A DNA stretch of 64,000 nucleotides from Solicoccozyma terricola (taxonomy: Eukaryota > Basidiomycota > Tremellomycetes > Filobasidiales > Piskurozymaceae), in assembly GCA_001600875.1 (NCBI GenBank), contig BCLD01000003.1, positions 443,785 to 507,784 on the forward strand, read 5' to 3'. The notes beneath the pieces are model-generated. The model ran no database searches and had not been told where the DNA came from. It saw only the letters and a list, made by a program, of their open reading frames with translations. This document shows positions 12,095-23,190 of this stretch, one piece after another; positions within the stretch are counted from its first letter, which is position 1; every line of letters starts with the position of its first letter. Position numbers and translations under genes: made by a program.

Positions 12095-15072
12095 ATGGAA
12101 CCCCGCAGACGGTCGGTGCAACCGGCTAAGCAGCCGCCGCCTTCTCCAACGCTCATGAAAGGACAAGCCGTCAAGCAGGTGAGCATCTGACAGGCTTGGG
12201 AATGGGATCATCGTCCGGCAAATTGATGAAGCGGGTTTTTGATCCCTCCATCAGCGATCCGTATACAGCTCGTATCTCCTGCGAGGTCTCTTGTTATGCG
12301 CCATCGGCGGTCTGTTATCCGTTGTACGTCCAGTTCCTTCCGGCATGTGCTGAATAAACTCAGCGTTAATTCGAGCTACCCAGGTCCTCTTTCGTGCTGG
12401 TATACCATACTTCTCGTCGTCTACAATCTCGCAAAACAAAGTTGCTACTCATATACCGCCGATAACGGACGGTAAACCTGTACCTGGATGGCTCCAAGGA
12501 GGTACATATGCCGCATTGCCAGAAACACCTCAAGGCAATACTTTGAAATTACAAAGGGATGTAGAGAAGCAGGCGGCGATCCGAGAAGCATTTCAGGTGG
12601 GTCCTTGGAGTGATGCTGCTGGGAGGGAACATGCAAGGCTGATGACTGTATCTCGAGGAGTAGGAATCGTGGGCACTTTACGGTGGGTATTAGACGTCGG
12701 TAGTGTGTCTCGCATCAATAGCTGACGAGCTGACAAACAGAGACGCACGCCTGGGGATCCGACGAAGTGCGAATTGGTTTGTCACCTGGCCTTAGTACAA
12801 ACGGTATCTAAGATTTTTATTCCCTCATTCAACAGTTCCACCCCATCTCCAAATCAGGTTCCAACTTGACTAGAGCGGGTGGCGTCGGTTATACCATCGT
12901 CGACGCACTGGACTCACTCCTCGTCATGGACCTCCGAGATGAATACAAGCGAGCGAGAGATTGGGTACGCACCGAGTTGACATTCGATAGAGATGGCGAA
13001 TATAACACGTTCGAGGTACGTTCCTGGTGGGCGTCGGGCCGTTCGATCGGATTAAAAGATGAGCTAGGTACTCATCTCTTGAAAGGACGCACAGACAACC
13101 ATTCGACTCCTCGGTGGTCTCCTCTCGGCACATTACCTGACTTCCCTGGATGCTGAATATTCCGCCACGGATGCCGACATGTATCTGCACCACGCTGTTG
13201 ACCTAGCAGATCGGTTAATGGCCGCATTCGAGAGCCCAACTGGTCTGCCATGGTCTCTTATAAATCTAGGAAAGAGACAGGGCATCCCTGACAAGGACAA
13301 CAACCGATGGGCAAGTCTGGCCGAGGTTGGCACGCTCGCGTTAGAGTTCAAGTATCTGAGTCATTTAACAGGGGACATGACGTATTGGAGAAAGGTGGAG
13401 ACAGTGAGTCGTCGCGAAGCAATAAAGGCACTCGTGACAGCTGACATACTGTGATACTAGGTCACCGCTATTCTCAACAAAGAGGCAACGGTAGAAGGAA
13501 TTGCATCTATATTTATATCGTAGGTGAAAGTCGATACAAAAGCTGATCTTCCCAGCTCTAGCATCCGACTGAACGCCTCCCCCAATCAGACCAGACAACG
13601 GCAAGTTCATGATGTCAGACATACGGCTTGGGTCGCGAGGAGATAGCTATTACGAATATCTCATCAAGCAGTATCTTCAAACAGTAAGTTGCGGGAGGGA
13701 AAGTATCATGTCTGCAATTGTCCTCATGATTGATATATTCAGGACCGACTCGAACCGATCTACAGAGATGCGAGTGTGACGCCTCACAAATTTTCCTGTG
13801 TCTCCGACTGATACCGGCTCCCCCTTGATTCAGATGTATGACCGTTCCATGAGCGGCATTAAACGTCATCTCATGTCTAGGACGCCGAGAGAGAAGATCG
13901 TTTACACGCAGGAGCTCATACCACGAAGAACTCCTTCCGGTGAACCGTGAGCGATACACTACTGTGCGGCGTGTAGACAAGCGATGCTGAGGCTCACTCA
14001 TCAACGGCAGCTCTTGGCAAATCATGCCCAAACAGGACCATCTTGTATGCTTCCTTGGCGGCTCTTTCATCCTCGGCCTAACCGAAGGAGGGCGTAAACA
14101 AATCGACTGGAATAGATTATCTCGAGAGGAGTGGGAGGACTATCAGGCCGGCGTCGGCATCATTGAGTCTTGCATGGCTATGCATGACACCGCGACGTTA
14201 GACATTTCTTTCCTCCTGTCCAGACATGATAGCTGATTGGAACAACTCCCCTGCTAGCGGCCTCGCACCGGAAATCGCCATGTTCAGGCAGACAAGTGAA
14301 CTTATCGGTCAGGAGAAAGACTGGTATATCAAATCAAGCGGGTGAGTTTCTTCTTGCGGCAGTATTCGCTTCCTGACTGCTGACGACATATTTAATTACC
14401 AGCAGTCAAGGAAGGTCACTGATCGATGCGCGGAACATCCTTAGGTATGTGAAAAGCAATTTCGTGTCTGATGGCCGTCACTCATGTTACCCTCCCACAG
14501 ACCCGAAACAGTCGAGTCACTCTTTCTCGCATACCGACTGACTGGCGAGCAGAAGTATCGCGACTACGGATGGACAATCTTCCAGGCATTTCGAGAACAT
14601 TGCCGCCTTCCAGGGGGAGGCTATGCTGGTATTGCTAACGTCGACCACCTTCCCGTCCAGCACGAAGACAAGATGGAGACTTTCTGGCTGGTAAGTCTGC
14701 CTCTGACCACAATGTGCGTTGCATACACTGGTCTGACGGCCGCATTGATTTGCAGAGCGAAACACTAAGTGAAGGAAATACTCTTTGCCGCCGCTGGACT
14801 GATAGACTGATCTTTTGTCGGCATATTCAGAATATTTATACCTACTCTTTGGAAATCACGATGAAGTGAATTTAGAAGGTGAGTGCATATTGGGAAGAGA
14901 TGAGAGGCTGTCGGTCTAATATTCCTCGACCAGGCCATGTTTTCAATACAGAGGTATGTCGGATCTATCAGCGATCGTTCAGAGACGTTGCTCATGAATC
15001 CATGTTCAGGCACACATATTCCCGGTTATCACTCCGTCTCCTGCCCAACTTACCAGCTTTTCTCAACGCTGA
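12095..15072 (+). CDS. MNS1: Class I alpha-1,2-mannosidase, GH47 (ER mannosidase I type)
   Basis: Trims terminal alpha-1,2-mannose from N-glycans in the ER or early Golgi. Exon 1 encodes a short basic cytosolic tail (MEPRRRSVQPAKQ). Exon 2 gives one transmembrane anchor (YLLRGLLLCAIGGLLSVV), so topology is type II. The catalytic (alpha/alpha)7 barrel follows: THAWGSDE, FHPISKSGSN, GVGYTIVDALDSLLVMDL, TTIRLLGGLLSAHYL, LINLGKRQGIPD, LGSRGDSYYEYLIKQY, DHLVCFLGGS, CMAMHDTATGLAPE, PETVESLFLAYRLTG, and the calcium-binding FNTEAH near the C-terminus. The A in NTEAH favours processing mannosidases over EDEM lectin-like members, which usually have NTEGH. At least ten introns. The expected helix between REAFQ and THAWGSDE (about 12598-12745) was not recovered by eye. 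Confidence 0.94.
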
Positions 15073-16847
15073 GGAATACACTACACCGGACCCTACAAGG
15101 GCTTACTGTCGACAGACCAGCTCACATTTGTAGTGCCTACTAGATCTGCCATCATATCTACAACATACAGTTCACATCAATGTTCATTGTCCAGTCCACT
15201 CCTGCATTGACCAGCCTCTAGGCTGAAGTGCTTGAAGAATTCGGAGACTGTATACATATGAGCTTGGGCTAAGTCAAGTCGCGCTGTCTATTGAAAGGGT
15301 AAGATTCGTCGACAAGAAATGCGTTGCAATCATATCAAGGTAGTGACGCTCCATAAGCGATGACCGACCAATCGACCAATCGGACGATACCAACATGTAC
15401 ACAACGCCGAATATCGCGAATATTCAAACCTTGCGCAAAGCAATGTTTTGGCGAAAACATAGCCACCCCTCTTTTTTCCATTTACCAAAATTATCATTCG
15501 TTCTGCCCCCACCCTCCCAGGGGCATTTTGAACACTGCTAAGCCGGATAGCGGCAAGGGAGTGATAAGTGACCCACTTATGCCAGGGTACCCTTAGATAG
15601 CTACAGCTCAGGGCTACCTTCCTCATTAACAGCTCTGTTCATTATGCTCATGTCTAGGGGGTCTAGCATAAGGTTTTAGGGTGAAAAATGGACGATCTCA
15701 CCCTACTATCTCTTTCCCACATGATACCCATGATGCTGTCAGTCGATAGATGTGATATAATAGATGGTGTATTGAATAAGTTCCAAAGGAATCATTTCCT
15801 AGTCAAAGGTGCCAAAAGATCTTTTTGCATGTATTGTTAAGTCGCCACTGAAAGGAATCAATAAAGTGCTTAGTATCCATGTAACAAGGTAGTTTCCCTC
15901 TACCGTTCTAGGAAGAAGCAGATGAGGAATGGAAGGAGCCTCACCCTGCTGCCAAGCAGATGTTCAGAGCTTTCCGCTGTTGATATGGTTTTTCATCATG
16001 TAATCGTGATATCTAGTATGCGTTCGCAATGTGCTTAGCCTGGTCTCCCGATCCAGGCCGAAGCTAGCTGAATGTTTAATGACTGGACATCCAATCCTAT
16101 TCTCCAACACCTTCTTCTACTTCTTCATGAACGCTTTTGCAGACAGCGAGCCAAAGTGGTGCCCGGGGCCATTGTATTACCTACATTAGCATTCTTGACG
16201 AACTCTATGTCCAACGATGAATTCTATATTGGGCTGATCGACGCGGGCACCACCTTGCAAAGCACAAATTACAAAGTTCCTGCTCTATTGTGTAGAGACA
16301 TCAAGGACCATGTTGGCTGCAGTGTCCATTTCCGGGAGTTAAAATGCAATGTCAAGCGTAAATATAAACATTTCTGAAGGGGCGGCCACCGGCCCTACAA
16401 ACATAGAGGAAGAAGTGTGCATTGTCACTAACAAGGCAAGGCAAGTCACAGGCCAGATGTCAGACTTCGTGTGCAGGCGGCTTGCATAATGGACCACGAC
16501 GTCGATTCTAAGCCATAGTAGAACGTCTCTGCCGGAGAAGGATGGTAAGCGAATGATCATTGGAATCCTTACTGACAACATCCGCAACGAACCCTTCGAG
16601 CTCGCCAGCTGATCAATAAGTACAGGTTTTGTGTCTCCCTACGCTGCTCGACATTGCCGCGCAGTTTTCTGGTCCTGTGTCATGCTCATGCGGACCATGT
16701 ATCGGTACTGCGTCTCACCGCTGATTGATAATATGTTACGACCACGCTTTGGCGTAGGCTGCCTGGCACTTGGGTGTATTGGCATACAAGAGTGTTCAGT
16801 CAGTAGTTATGGAATTGGATTTACTAGCTGTCTTGTAAACTGTTCTA

Positions 16848-17065
16848 GTTGTAGCAAGGAATCCCGAGTCCAGGGGGAACAGCTAGTATGGGCTTGAGGA
16901 CACACAGTGGTGACTAAGTGTTGAGGGGCATGTGAACTATAATATCTTTTGGTGAAGAGAAACAGAGAGTACATGAAAGGGGCAGAGAATATGCCAGTAT
17001 ATGCAGAGCTTTGCCGCTGAAAGCGGTGGCAAGAGAAATGGAGTACTCTTGGAAAGAAGTAAGAC
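16848..17065 (+). repeat. Degenerate dispersed repeat, copy A
   Basis: This block shares ordered anchor words with 18270-18490: a CAAGGAATC/CCAGGAATC start, GGCTTGAGGACAC, a GTGAACTATAATA/GTAAACTATGATA word, AGAGAATATGCCAGTATAT and GGAGTACTCTTG/GGAGTATTCTTGA. The spacing between anchors is also preserved. Identity is clearly partial, so the copies are old. Confidence 0.6.
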
Positions 17066-17209
17066 ATGACAGGACCTCCACCTCTGAAGGTGGTGAAAGT
17101 CTATTGTTCTTTGGGTGGTGAAGGTGGACCTTGACCCGTAATAAGAATATACTGAATAGGAGTGAGTGGGTGGTGGAGTTTCATTGTTGTAAAGTGAAGG
17201 TCCTGTCAT
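17066..17209. mobile_element. Candidate small inverted-repeat element (MITE-like)
   Basis: ATGACAGGACCT at 17066-17077 is matched by its exact reverse complement at 17198-17209; allowing one mismatch the termini extend to 16 bp. The 144-bp unit has no coding capacity. No clear target-site duplication flanks it, so the mobile nature is inference. Confidence 0.3.
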
Positions 17210-17721
17210 AGTAGGGTCATATTAAGTCAATGCGGGCAGGCATCTCCTTACCGTTAGGGCGCTACGTTGTGGAGCTGCAGGGCAGGTTCGTAACACAATA
17301 GAACCAACACTGCCATGCTTATTGGTGGGGACGTTCCAGTTTCCACCTTCTTTCAAGACCTAACTAAGCACATTATCACGTAATATGTGGGATTTATAGG
17401 GTTAGTGTTTGCCTACAGTTAGAAGATGAAACAATCCTATATGCGGTAGCTGAGATTCTATACCAGAAACATACAGACAGCCATACTGCATTTTGTCTTC
17501 TACCTTTGCTTAGGTTTCTTTCATGATTTCTTGTTCCTTCAGTGGCAAACCCGACATTCCATCTTCTCTGCCACAGTGAATATAATGCAATATCCTTGCA
17601 AATCCTGAATATTTGCATTGAGCAGTCCGTTTGAATTTGAGATTGAATACCGATTAAAGTATATGAAACAGCCGAAATAGAGACAAAAGTAATGAAAAGA
17701 AGAAGAAAAAAAAAGGAAAGG

Positions 17722-17803
<82 letters not shown>
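17722..17803 (+). repeat. Poly(A) tract of about 82 bp with one interruption
   Basis: A run of 37 A, one G, then 44 A, preceded by an A-rich, AG-interrupted stretch from about 17692. This could be a retroposon tail on the plus strand or a plain homopolymer expansion. No LINE-type ORF is seen upstream. Confidence 0.8.
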
Positions 17804-17805
<2 letters not shown>

Positions 17806-18089
17806 AGAGAAGATGAATTGCATTTTTACTCTTGGCATCCGACTAATGGTCCTCAGTCAACTCAGATATGCGCGTGAATCTGAAATTGTTCGAGTAATGA
17901 ATGAATGCATGACTGAAGTTCGACATGTTTTGCTCGCTGGTATAGTCAAGTGTCTTTGTGAAAAAGTAAGGACCATACGATAGTTGCGGACGAGGGTCCG
18001 ATTTCGGAATTGGTGATGAAACGGACGATACCTGAGAGCAACTATGATCGTCAAGGCCGCAAGCTTGTAAACCGACATTGAAATCTCAA

Positions 18090-18490
18090 AAGAACGGATT
18101 GTACAGGCACGCAGAGCGTGTTCAAGGGGAATGATAGAACAGTGAGTGGTTTGCTCCGTGTTACGAGAAAAATCTTTGGCAGAGGTTGCCAGGCGCTTGC
18201 TGGCACACAAGGATGGTCAATTGGGAATTGTAGCATGGGACGTATTAGCTTCGCTGACTTGCAAACTGACCTAGTTTGGCCAGGAATCACTCAATCCGAG
18301 GGAAGAGCTTGTGTAGGCTTGAGGACACTTTGAACTGACGAACTGTTGAGAGGAATGTAAACTATGATACCTTGATTGGTGAACAGGAAGGGCTAGAGAA
18401 TATGCCAGTATATATTGTACTTTGAAACTGACAGCAGGGGCAAAAAAGTGGAGTATTCTTGACAGAAGCAAGACCTTGTTATGACTGTAT
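18090..18490 (+). repeat. Degenerate dispersed repeat, copy B
   Basis: The second half (18270-18490) matches copy A at 16848-17065. The first half, from TGTACAGGCACGCAGAGCGTGTTCAA to the CCAGGAATC word, matches 18500-18615 (TGTACAAGCACACAGGATGTGTTCAA type). The parts therefore overlap in a chain of three copies in the same orientation. Confidence 0.55.
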
Positions 18491-18499
18491 CTTGATGGA

Positions 18500-18760
18500 A
18501 GAGTTATCAAAGTGAGGGTGTACAAGCACACAGGATGTGTTCAAAAGGAACTGTGGAATGAATGGTGAAGGGGCTTGCTCCAATTGCCAACTCACTGAGT
18601 TGCAGCCAGGAATCAATTGACAAAGGTGAGGGACCAGGTTGGATGGGAGCTCAATGACGGTTGATCTTAATAGCTGAATAATGTATTATACCTGTTGTGA
18701 ATACGCAGGGAAAAATACAAGGGGACAGAGAAGCTAGTTCCTTCTGCTTTACATATGTGT
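18500..18760 (+). repeat. Degenerate dispersed repeat, copy C (partial)
   Basis: Begins with the GTACAAGCACACAGGATGTG word, then a TTGCTCC and CCAGGAATCAATTG word in the same order as copy B, then diverges. It ends close to the LTR-like block that starts at 18799. Confidence 0.4.
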
Positions 18761-18798
18761 TCTGGGAAAGGTATTTAGGCATTCAAGTTGTTCGATTC

Positions 18799-19475
18799 TG
18801 TCGGAACCACAGTCACATGACTGCGGAAGCGCCCCAACCCTTTCTCATCTGAACCCCTCGGAACCCCCCCCCTATCCTCTCTTTCTTGTAAGGATACGAC
18901 CTTTCCCAGGCCTCCTCCTTACCGTTCCGCGGTGCCACGCTCCACGGATATTCATCCACGTCGATGCATCGACGCACGCACGGCCGTCTCAGCATCGTTC
19001 ACCGTCCTCACGCCCGCCCAATCGCCCCTGGCTAACGGCGAATGACCGGGGACCGCTCCTGCATACGTCTTTCATCCCTTTTCTCTCTTTTTCCTCTTTT
19101 TCATCTCGCTACGCGATATACGCGCGAGTACATATAACGGGAGCCCTCTACCTTCGGTGGACGGTCTTTTCCCTTTTCCTCACCCTGTATTAGACCTAGT
19201 TCTGCGTACTATACATCGTCTGCGCATANCACNTCCCTCGATCGATCGTCCTTGGATTAGCTACCTTATGGACAACGATCTCTTCTCTCACTTTCGACCT
19301 TCATCTCTCGGCCACCGATCCAGCGTCGCCGATTCTCTCTCTCCCTTGTCGTCAACGTCACTTCGTTCAACTTGACGGCGGTTCTGAATCTAACTGCGAG
19401 AGGCCCGATCATTCGTCATCTGCCAACGCTTCTTCGACAACGATTCCACGGAATCTGAAAGCCCAGCACCTGACA
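18799..19475 (+). mobile_element. LTR-like block A (solo LTR candidate, plus orientation)
   Basis: The block starts TGTCGGAACCACAGTC and ends CAGCACCTGACA, i.e. TG...CA. A TATA-like CATATAACGG near 19131-19140 precedes a pyrimidine-rich leader and the word TCACCCTGTATTAGAC, also found as TCACCCTGTAATAGAC in block B. Two ambiguous bases lie at 19229 and 19233. No reverse transcriptase is nearby and no clean target duplication was found, so the block boundaries are tentative. Confidence 0.4.
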
Positions 19476-19800
19476 ATATCGGATAGTGGCGATATCTCGA
19501 AGCGCGATAGGAGAATAAGAATGTCTTAACTGTCCTAGAGTAACCCATCGATATCTAGAGAGATCCGTCGGTTTCTAGAGATGTCCGTCGATTGTAAGAG
19601 AAATCCATCGTTTGCAATCGAGGGGCATCGGTTGTAATTTAGGAAGCCCGATTAGTCCAAGAGGTGTAAGAGGAGAGCGAAAGAAATAGAGTTAAGTCAA
19701 GTAAGGATTCATACCCCAATCCGGACGTAGATGCGTAGAGTCTGAGGCCCTACGAGAGATGACGTGTCCAGTATTCGAGTAGATTGGTCGTATCCTTACA
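19476..19800 (-). repeat. Lower copy of the 310-bp direct repeat (3' LTR candidate)
   Basis: Matches 22585-22891 nearly base by base with scattered substitutions and one indel of about 20 nt near 19624-19650. It abuts LTR-like block A at 19475/19476, suggesting interruption there. The C-terminal codons of the coiled-coil ORF run into it. Confidence 0.8.
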
Positions 19801-20688
19801 GAGGGCCTTCTGCTCACGCTGTTCTTTGATCAAATCCTCTATTCCATCCTGTACCTCTTTCTCTTTTCTCTTCTCTCGATGCTTCACCTCGGCTTCTTCA
19901 GCATCTCTCCTACATTCACTCGTATCAGATTCAGGGTGATCAATGGGGTCACACCTTTTTAAACCCATCCCTTTCTGCAGTTCCGCAATTGCCCTCGAGA
20001 TAAACCCCCTATTCAAGCGATTTTGTTCGAGACCATGAACAAATTCAATTGCTCCTCGCGAGAATGAGATCATTGAAACTGGGGAGATTATCGAATTCGA
20101 TGGTGTCGGTGTCACGTGTAGTGTCCGAGCGAGCCTCTCAAGTTCAAGTATTTGATTCTCAATCTCCTGCATCTTCTTACGATGCCGACGCAATCCTCGA
20201 TGTTTCTTTTGGTGTTGCTCCTTGATACCCTCGTGATCTACCAATTGATGATATGGTGTTTGGATGGGTTTAAATCCCTGTTGAACACTTAGATCTGTCC
20301 ATTGTCGAGACAAGAGCTCCTTCTGTGCCGAATGTTCCAACAGTTCCCCAACACCTGAGCTCCACCCAAACTCGATTATTTCAGGGACATGAGAGGAATT
20401 CATCATCCTGTTATCAACCTTCATCCTGTATATAAAGAATACGGCTGTTTGCTTGTATTGCGGATAATAGGAGGGGGATGTTGTGGAGTTGACGGGATGA
20501 TGGAACGATTTGGCAAGGAGTGCAGGGTCGCCGCCTGCCGCTGTGTCACCGAGCCATATCAAGACATCTGCAAGTCCAGAGATCTTCCTGTATGTGGTGA
20601 TTCCTCTTGCTTTATATCCAGGGAGGCTGAGAAGAGTTTGGGAAACGAGAAGGGTTTGGGAAAGATTGTCAGCGAAGGAAGTTCCCAA
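19750..20688 (-). CDS. Unrecognised coiled-coil ORF inside the LTR-type element
   Basis: A 312-codon uninterrupted frame, much longer than chance for the AT content here. The first 110 residues are mixed, with LADVLIWLGDTAAGGDP and AVFFIYRMKVD. Residues about 150-200 are basic and helical (KEQHQKKHRGLRRHRKKMQE, then EIENQILELERLAR), and residues 260-300 are a charged coiled coil (AEEAEVKHREKRKEKEVQDG). It ends EYWTRHLS at a stop inside the direct repeat. I recognise no family. It may be the last exon of a longer gene that includes the acidic frame at 21.1-22.0 kb, or a domesticated or captured passenger of the element. The ATG at 20688 may be internal. Confidence 0.4.
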   Translation of the reverse strand: MGTSFADNLSQTLLVSQTLLSLPGYKARGITTYRKISGLADVLIWLGDTAAGGDPALLAKSFHHPVNSTTSPSYYPQYKQTAVFFIYRMKVDNRMMNSSHVPEIIEFGWSSGVGELLEHSAQKELLSRQWTDLSVQQGFKPIQTPYHQLVDHEGIKEQHQKKHRGLRRHRKKMQEIENQILELERLARTLHVTPTPSNSIISPVSMISFSRGAIEFVHGLEQNRLNRGFISRAIAELQKGMGLKRCDPIDHPESDTSECRRDAEEAEVKHREKRKEKEVQDGIEDLIKEQREQKALCKDTTNLLEYWTRHLS

Positions 20689-21113
20689 TCCCTCTACACA
20701 GAAGATTTACTTGCCATACTGTTCCGGTGGATTGCTCAGCGAGCCACGATATATGCATACCACTGCCAAACATCTTCCTTGTTAATCCCATCGTCCTGGA
20801 TACTGGTTCATGATTGTCCTCGCCCGCCTTTCAGCTTGTGCAATATGTTGATCTGTCAGTCTGACGATGCTGGGAGTCAACTGATACACAGGTCGTAAGT
20901 AGGTGAGGACGAGGGATGGACCCGAGCTCACTCACACTTGAATGTCTAACCACAACTATCACGACCAACCCATACCCTTCCACAACACCATGCATGATGA
21001 GATCGTTGATTTGATCGTCTGTTGCGGAATCAATATCGATATCTGCTCAAAGGCACATGGGCACGAATGCTCACCATAAGAACAAGGATGTGCTGATGAT
21101 GTCTGACCCAGGA

Positions 21114-21997
21114 TTACTCACTGTCACCACCCCCTGCACCGTCGGCGTCGGCATCATCAATGCCCTCATCCTCGTGCAGAAAACTAGCACTATTTTCCTC
21201 CTCTTCCTCTTCCTCTTCCTCTTCCTCTTCCTCATCCTCTTCCTCTTCCTCTTCCTCTTCCTCTTCCTCTTCCTCTTCCTCTTCCTCATCCTCTTCCTCG
21301 TTCAAACTCCCATCTATTGAACCATCGTGAGATGTACTAGAATTGTCCATGTACTCGTCATTGTTTCCATGATCAATATCCATACGATCATACGTTTCGC
21401 CGCCATCATCTTGTCTCTCATCACCACCTTGCTCATCACAGTCTTTCTCAGTGTCGCGTTCCTCATCACCATGTCTCTCATCGCTGTGTCTCTCATCACC
21501 GTCTCTCACATCATGTTCTCTCTCGTCACGGTCCTCTTCAGAATCCGCAACAATCGAGCCATCTCGAGAGGCCGGCGAAACTGAACGTGGAATGCGAAAA
21601 CTGCCACCTTGCTCCTGGAGAATAGGCATGCTGAATGTTTCTAGCTCAGCTGAAGAAGTGACTGCAAGTTCAAGAGGTCTAGGACGAGTTCGTGGTTCTT
21701 GGTAACAAGGGTTTCACCAAATACGTCTGCTTCTTCTTTTCCCTCGCGATTGGAGTACGGTTGAGAGAACGTGGTCATGGATGCATGAGACTCTAGCGCA
21801 GCAATACGTCCAGCTGGTAAGTGAGCAGTCTCCGAGATGTGTGATTCTTCCCAAGTGGCACGAGCGTTCGAGGTCGAGGTTGCAGGCTCTGCTAAATAAG
21901 ATTCGAGCGTGTATGGACGAGTTTGCGAGCGAGCGGTTTCCGATCGAGTGGTTTCCGATATTTGAGATTCGAGCACATATGGACGGGTTTGTGTCAC
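21114..21997 (-). CDS. Unrecognised acidic, low-complexity ORFs inside the LTR-type element
   Basis: Two minus-strand frames (21641-21997 and 21114-21629) are probably exons of one gene. The upper carries three loosely repeated blocks (TRPYVLESQISET, TRPYTLESYLAEP, SHISETAHLPAG). The lower begins MPILQEQGGSFRIPRSVSPA, becomes rich in D/E/R/H dipeptide repeats (DERHSDERHGDEERD), and then runs into about 35 Glu/Asp coded by a (TTCCTC)n tract at about 21193-21300. Both the histidine-acidic part and the poly-Glu part look like satellite-driven coding sequence. No domain is recognised; function is unknown and expression unproven. Confidence 0.3.
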
Positions 21998-22011
21998 GGG
22001 AATTCCTCTGA

Positions 22012-22584
22012 TACGAACCGCGACATCCTATCGCCACTGCTCTGGCTGGTGGCGTCAAGGTCAAGATTCAGCAAACTGCTGCTGTTATCACAGAGAAGAT
22101 CGTCCAAGCCGACAAGCTCACCACAAGAGATTCTATGGCGCTCTTGGTGGAACGGTAAGAGGAGCCAGAGGAGAGACTATTCGAATCTCAAGAATGTCAC
22201 TAATGACCTCATAGACGCACTTGCAAAGTCTATTGTCAGGTGCTGGTCTTTCTTCGTAGACTTGGCGGCTTTCGGACTCCTCGTTTCACGAGATGGGACT
22301 AAAAGGCTTAATCCAAAGAGGACTGCTATGACTGTATTCGGGAACTCACGCAAGTTAGTTTCAGATCTATCCTTTTTACTCACTAGATAATGCTGGGATC
22401 CGATGATCTAATGTAGTATGAGTGTTTAGGTAGCGAGCCTAAGTCGATATATGATTAGTCGAGATGTGAGTGGCAAATGTAGTGTCGTGGAATGCTATGC
22501 ATTAACAGGGTGAATTACAATAGAGAGAAGAGGTCCATAAGGGCGTGCTCTTTATAGTAAAACGAAAGTAAAGAACAATGAAGA
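22012..22584. other. Internal/upstream part of the LTR-type element
   Basis: Contains fragments that recur nearby: a KxVTNDLI-coding word near 22190 that also occurs near 23000, and the 19-bp word listed for 21993-22011. No intact gene is supported. Confidence 0.35.
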
Positions 22585-22891
22585 GAGATATTGTATAGTG
22601 GTGATATCTCGAAGTACGAGAGGAGAGTAAGAATGTCTTAACTGTCCCAGAGCAACCCATCGATATCCAGAGAGATCCGTCGGTTTCTAGAGAGATCCGT
22701 CGATTGCAAGAGATATCCATCGTTTGCAATCGACGAGTGTTGGTTGGTCCAGAAGGCATAAGAGGAGAGCGAAAGAAATAGAGTTAAGTCAAGTAAGGAT
22801 TCATGTCCCAATCCGGATGTAGACACATAGAGTCTGAGGCAATACGAGAGATGACGTGTCCAGTATCGAGTAGATTGGTCGTATCCTTACA
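22585..22891 (-). repeat. Upper copy of the 310-bp direct repeat (5' LTR candidate)
   Basis: Starts, on the minus strand, TGTAAGGATACGACC at 22891 and matches the copy at 19476-19800 in the same orientation. The TATA-like CTATAAAGAGC lies just beyond, near 22552, so the full terminal repeat may reach about 22450. Confidence 0.8.
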
Positions 22892-23190
22892 TCTATGAGA
22901 CGTGCTGCTGGCACCACAGACTCGGACGGAGCAGCGACACCTACCAACCAGGCTGCTGTCACCGAAAGGTTGAGCGAGACGACAAAAAAGGTGACGAATG
23001 ATCTAATCATCGGAAGTCACTTGCTATGACTCCCTTTCGATGTCAACTTGGAAAACGAGATTATAGTCAGCTTTCTGGAAGAACTGCATTTTGAAGCGTG
23101 ACTCCTCAAGGTTCGTGATGGTGCCGAGCGCAAGCTTGCCACATATGGTGGAAAATCATGGTCATTCATTGTGTCACTGCTTCTGAGAAT

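Larger units (their letters stand above)
15073..18798. other. Gene-poor, AT-richer region with degenerate repeats
   Basis: No open frame with codon structure or a protein motif is seen over 3.7 kb. The left 600 bp are 3' flank of the mannosidase. From 16.8 kb on, the DNA consists of diverged repeat copies, a small inverted-repeat element and a long A tract, listed separately. The stretch 15.7-16.8 kb shows nothing I can name. Confidence 0.5.
19476..22891 (-). mobile_element. Candidate non-autonomous LTR-type element (minus orientation) carrying ORFs
   Basis: Direct repeats of roughly 310 bp lie at 19476-19800 and 22585-22891. Read on the minus strand both begin TGTAAGGATACGACC. The upper copy extends into a TATA-like CTATAAAGAGC near 22552 and a CACCCTGTTAATGCA word like that in blocks A and B. 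The 2.7 kb between them holds minus-strand open frames (coiled-coil, acidic) and no reverse transcriptase, integrase or protease motif. A purine-rich AGCAGAAGG precedes the lower repeat, as a polypurine tract would. Calling it an LTR element is inference; a segmental duplication is the alternative. Confidence 0.4.

Noticed and set aside
12095..15072. EDEM-type (degradation-enhancing) GH47 protein
   Set aside because: The C-terminal motif is FNTEAH rather than the EDEM-type NTEGH, and there is a type II anchor, both typical of processing mannosidases.
17692..17877. Lys-rich ORF
   Set aside because: Translation of the A tract only.
21057..21320. Plus-strand Leu/Phe-rich frame resembling a transmembrane protein
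   Set aside because: It is the complement of the (TTCCTC)n tract coding poly-Glu on the other strand; pure low complexity.
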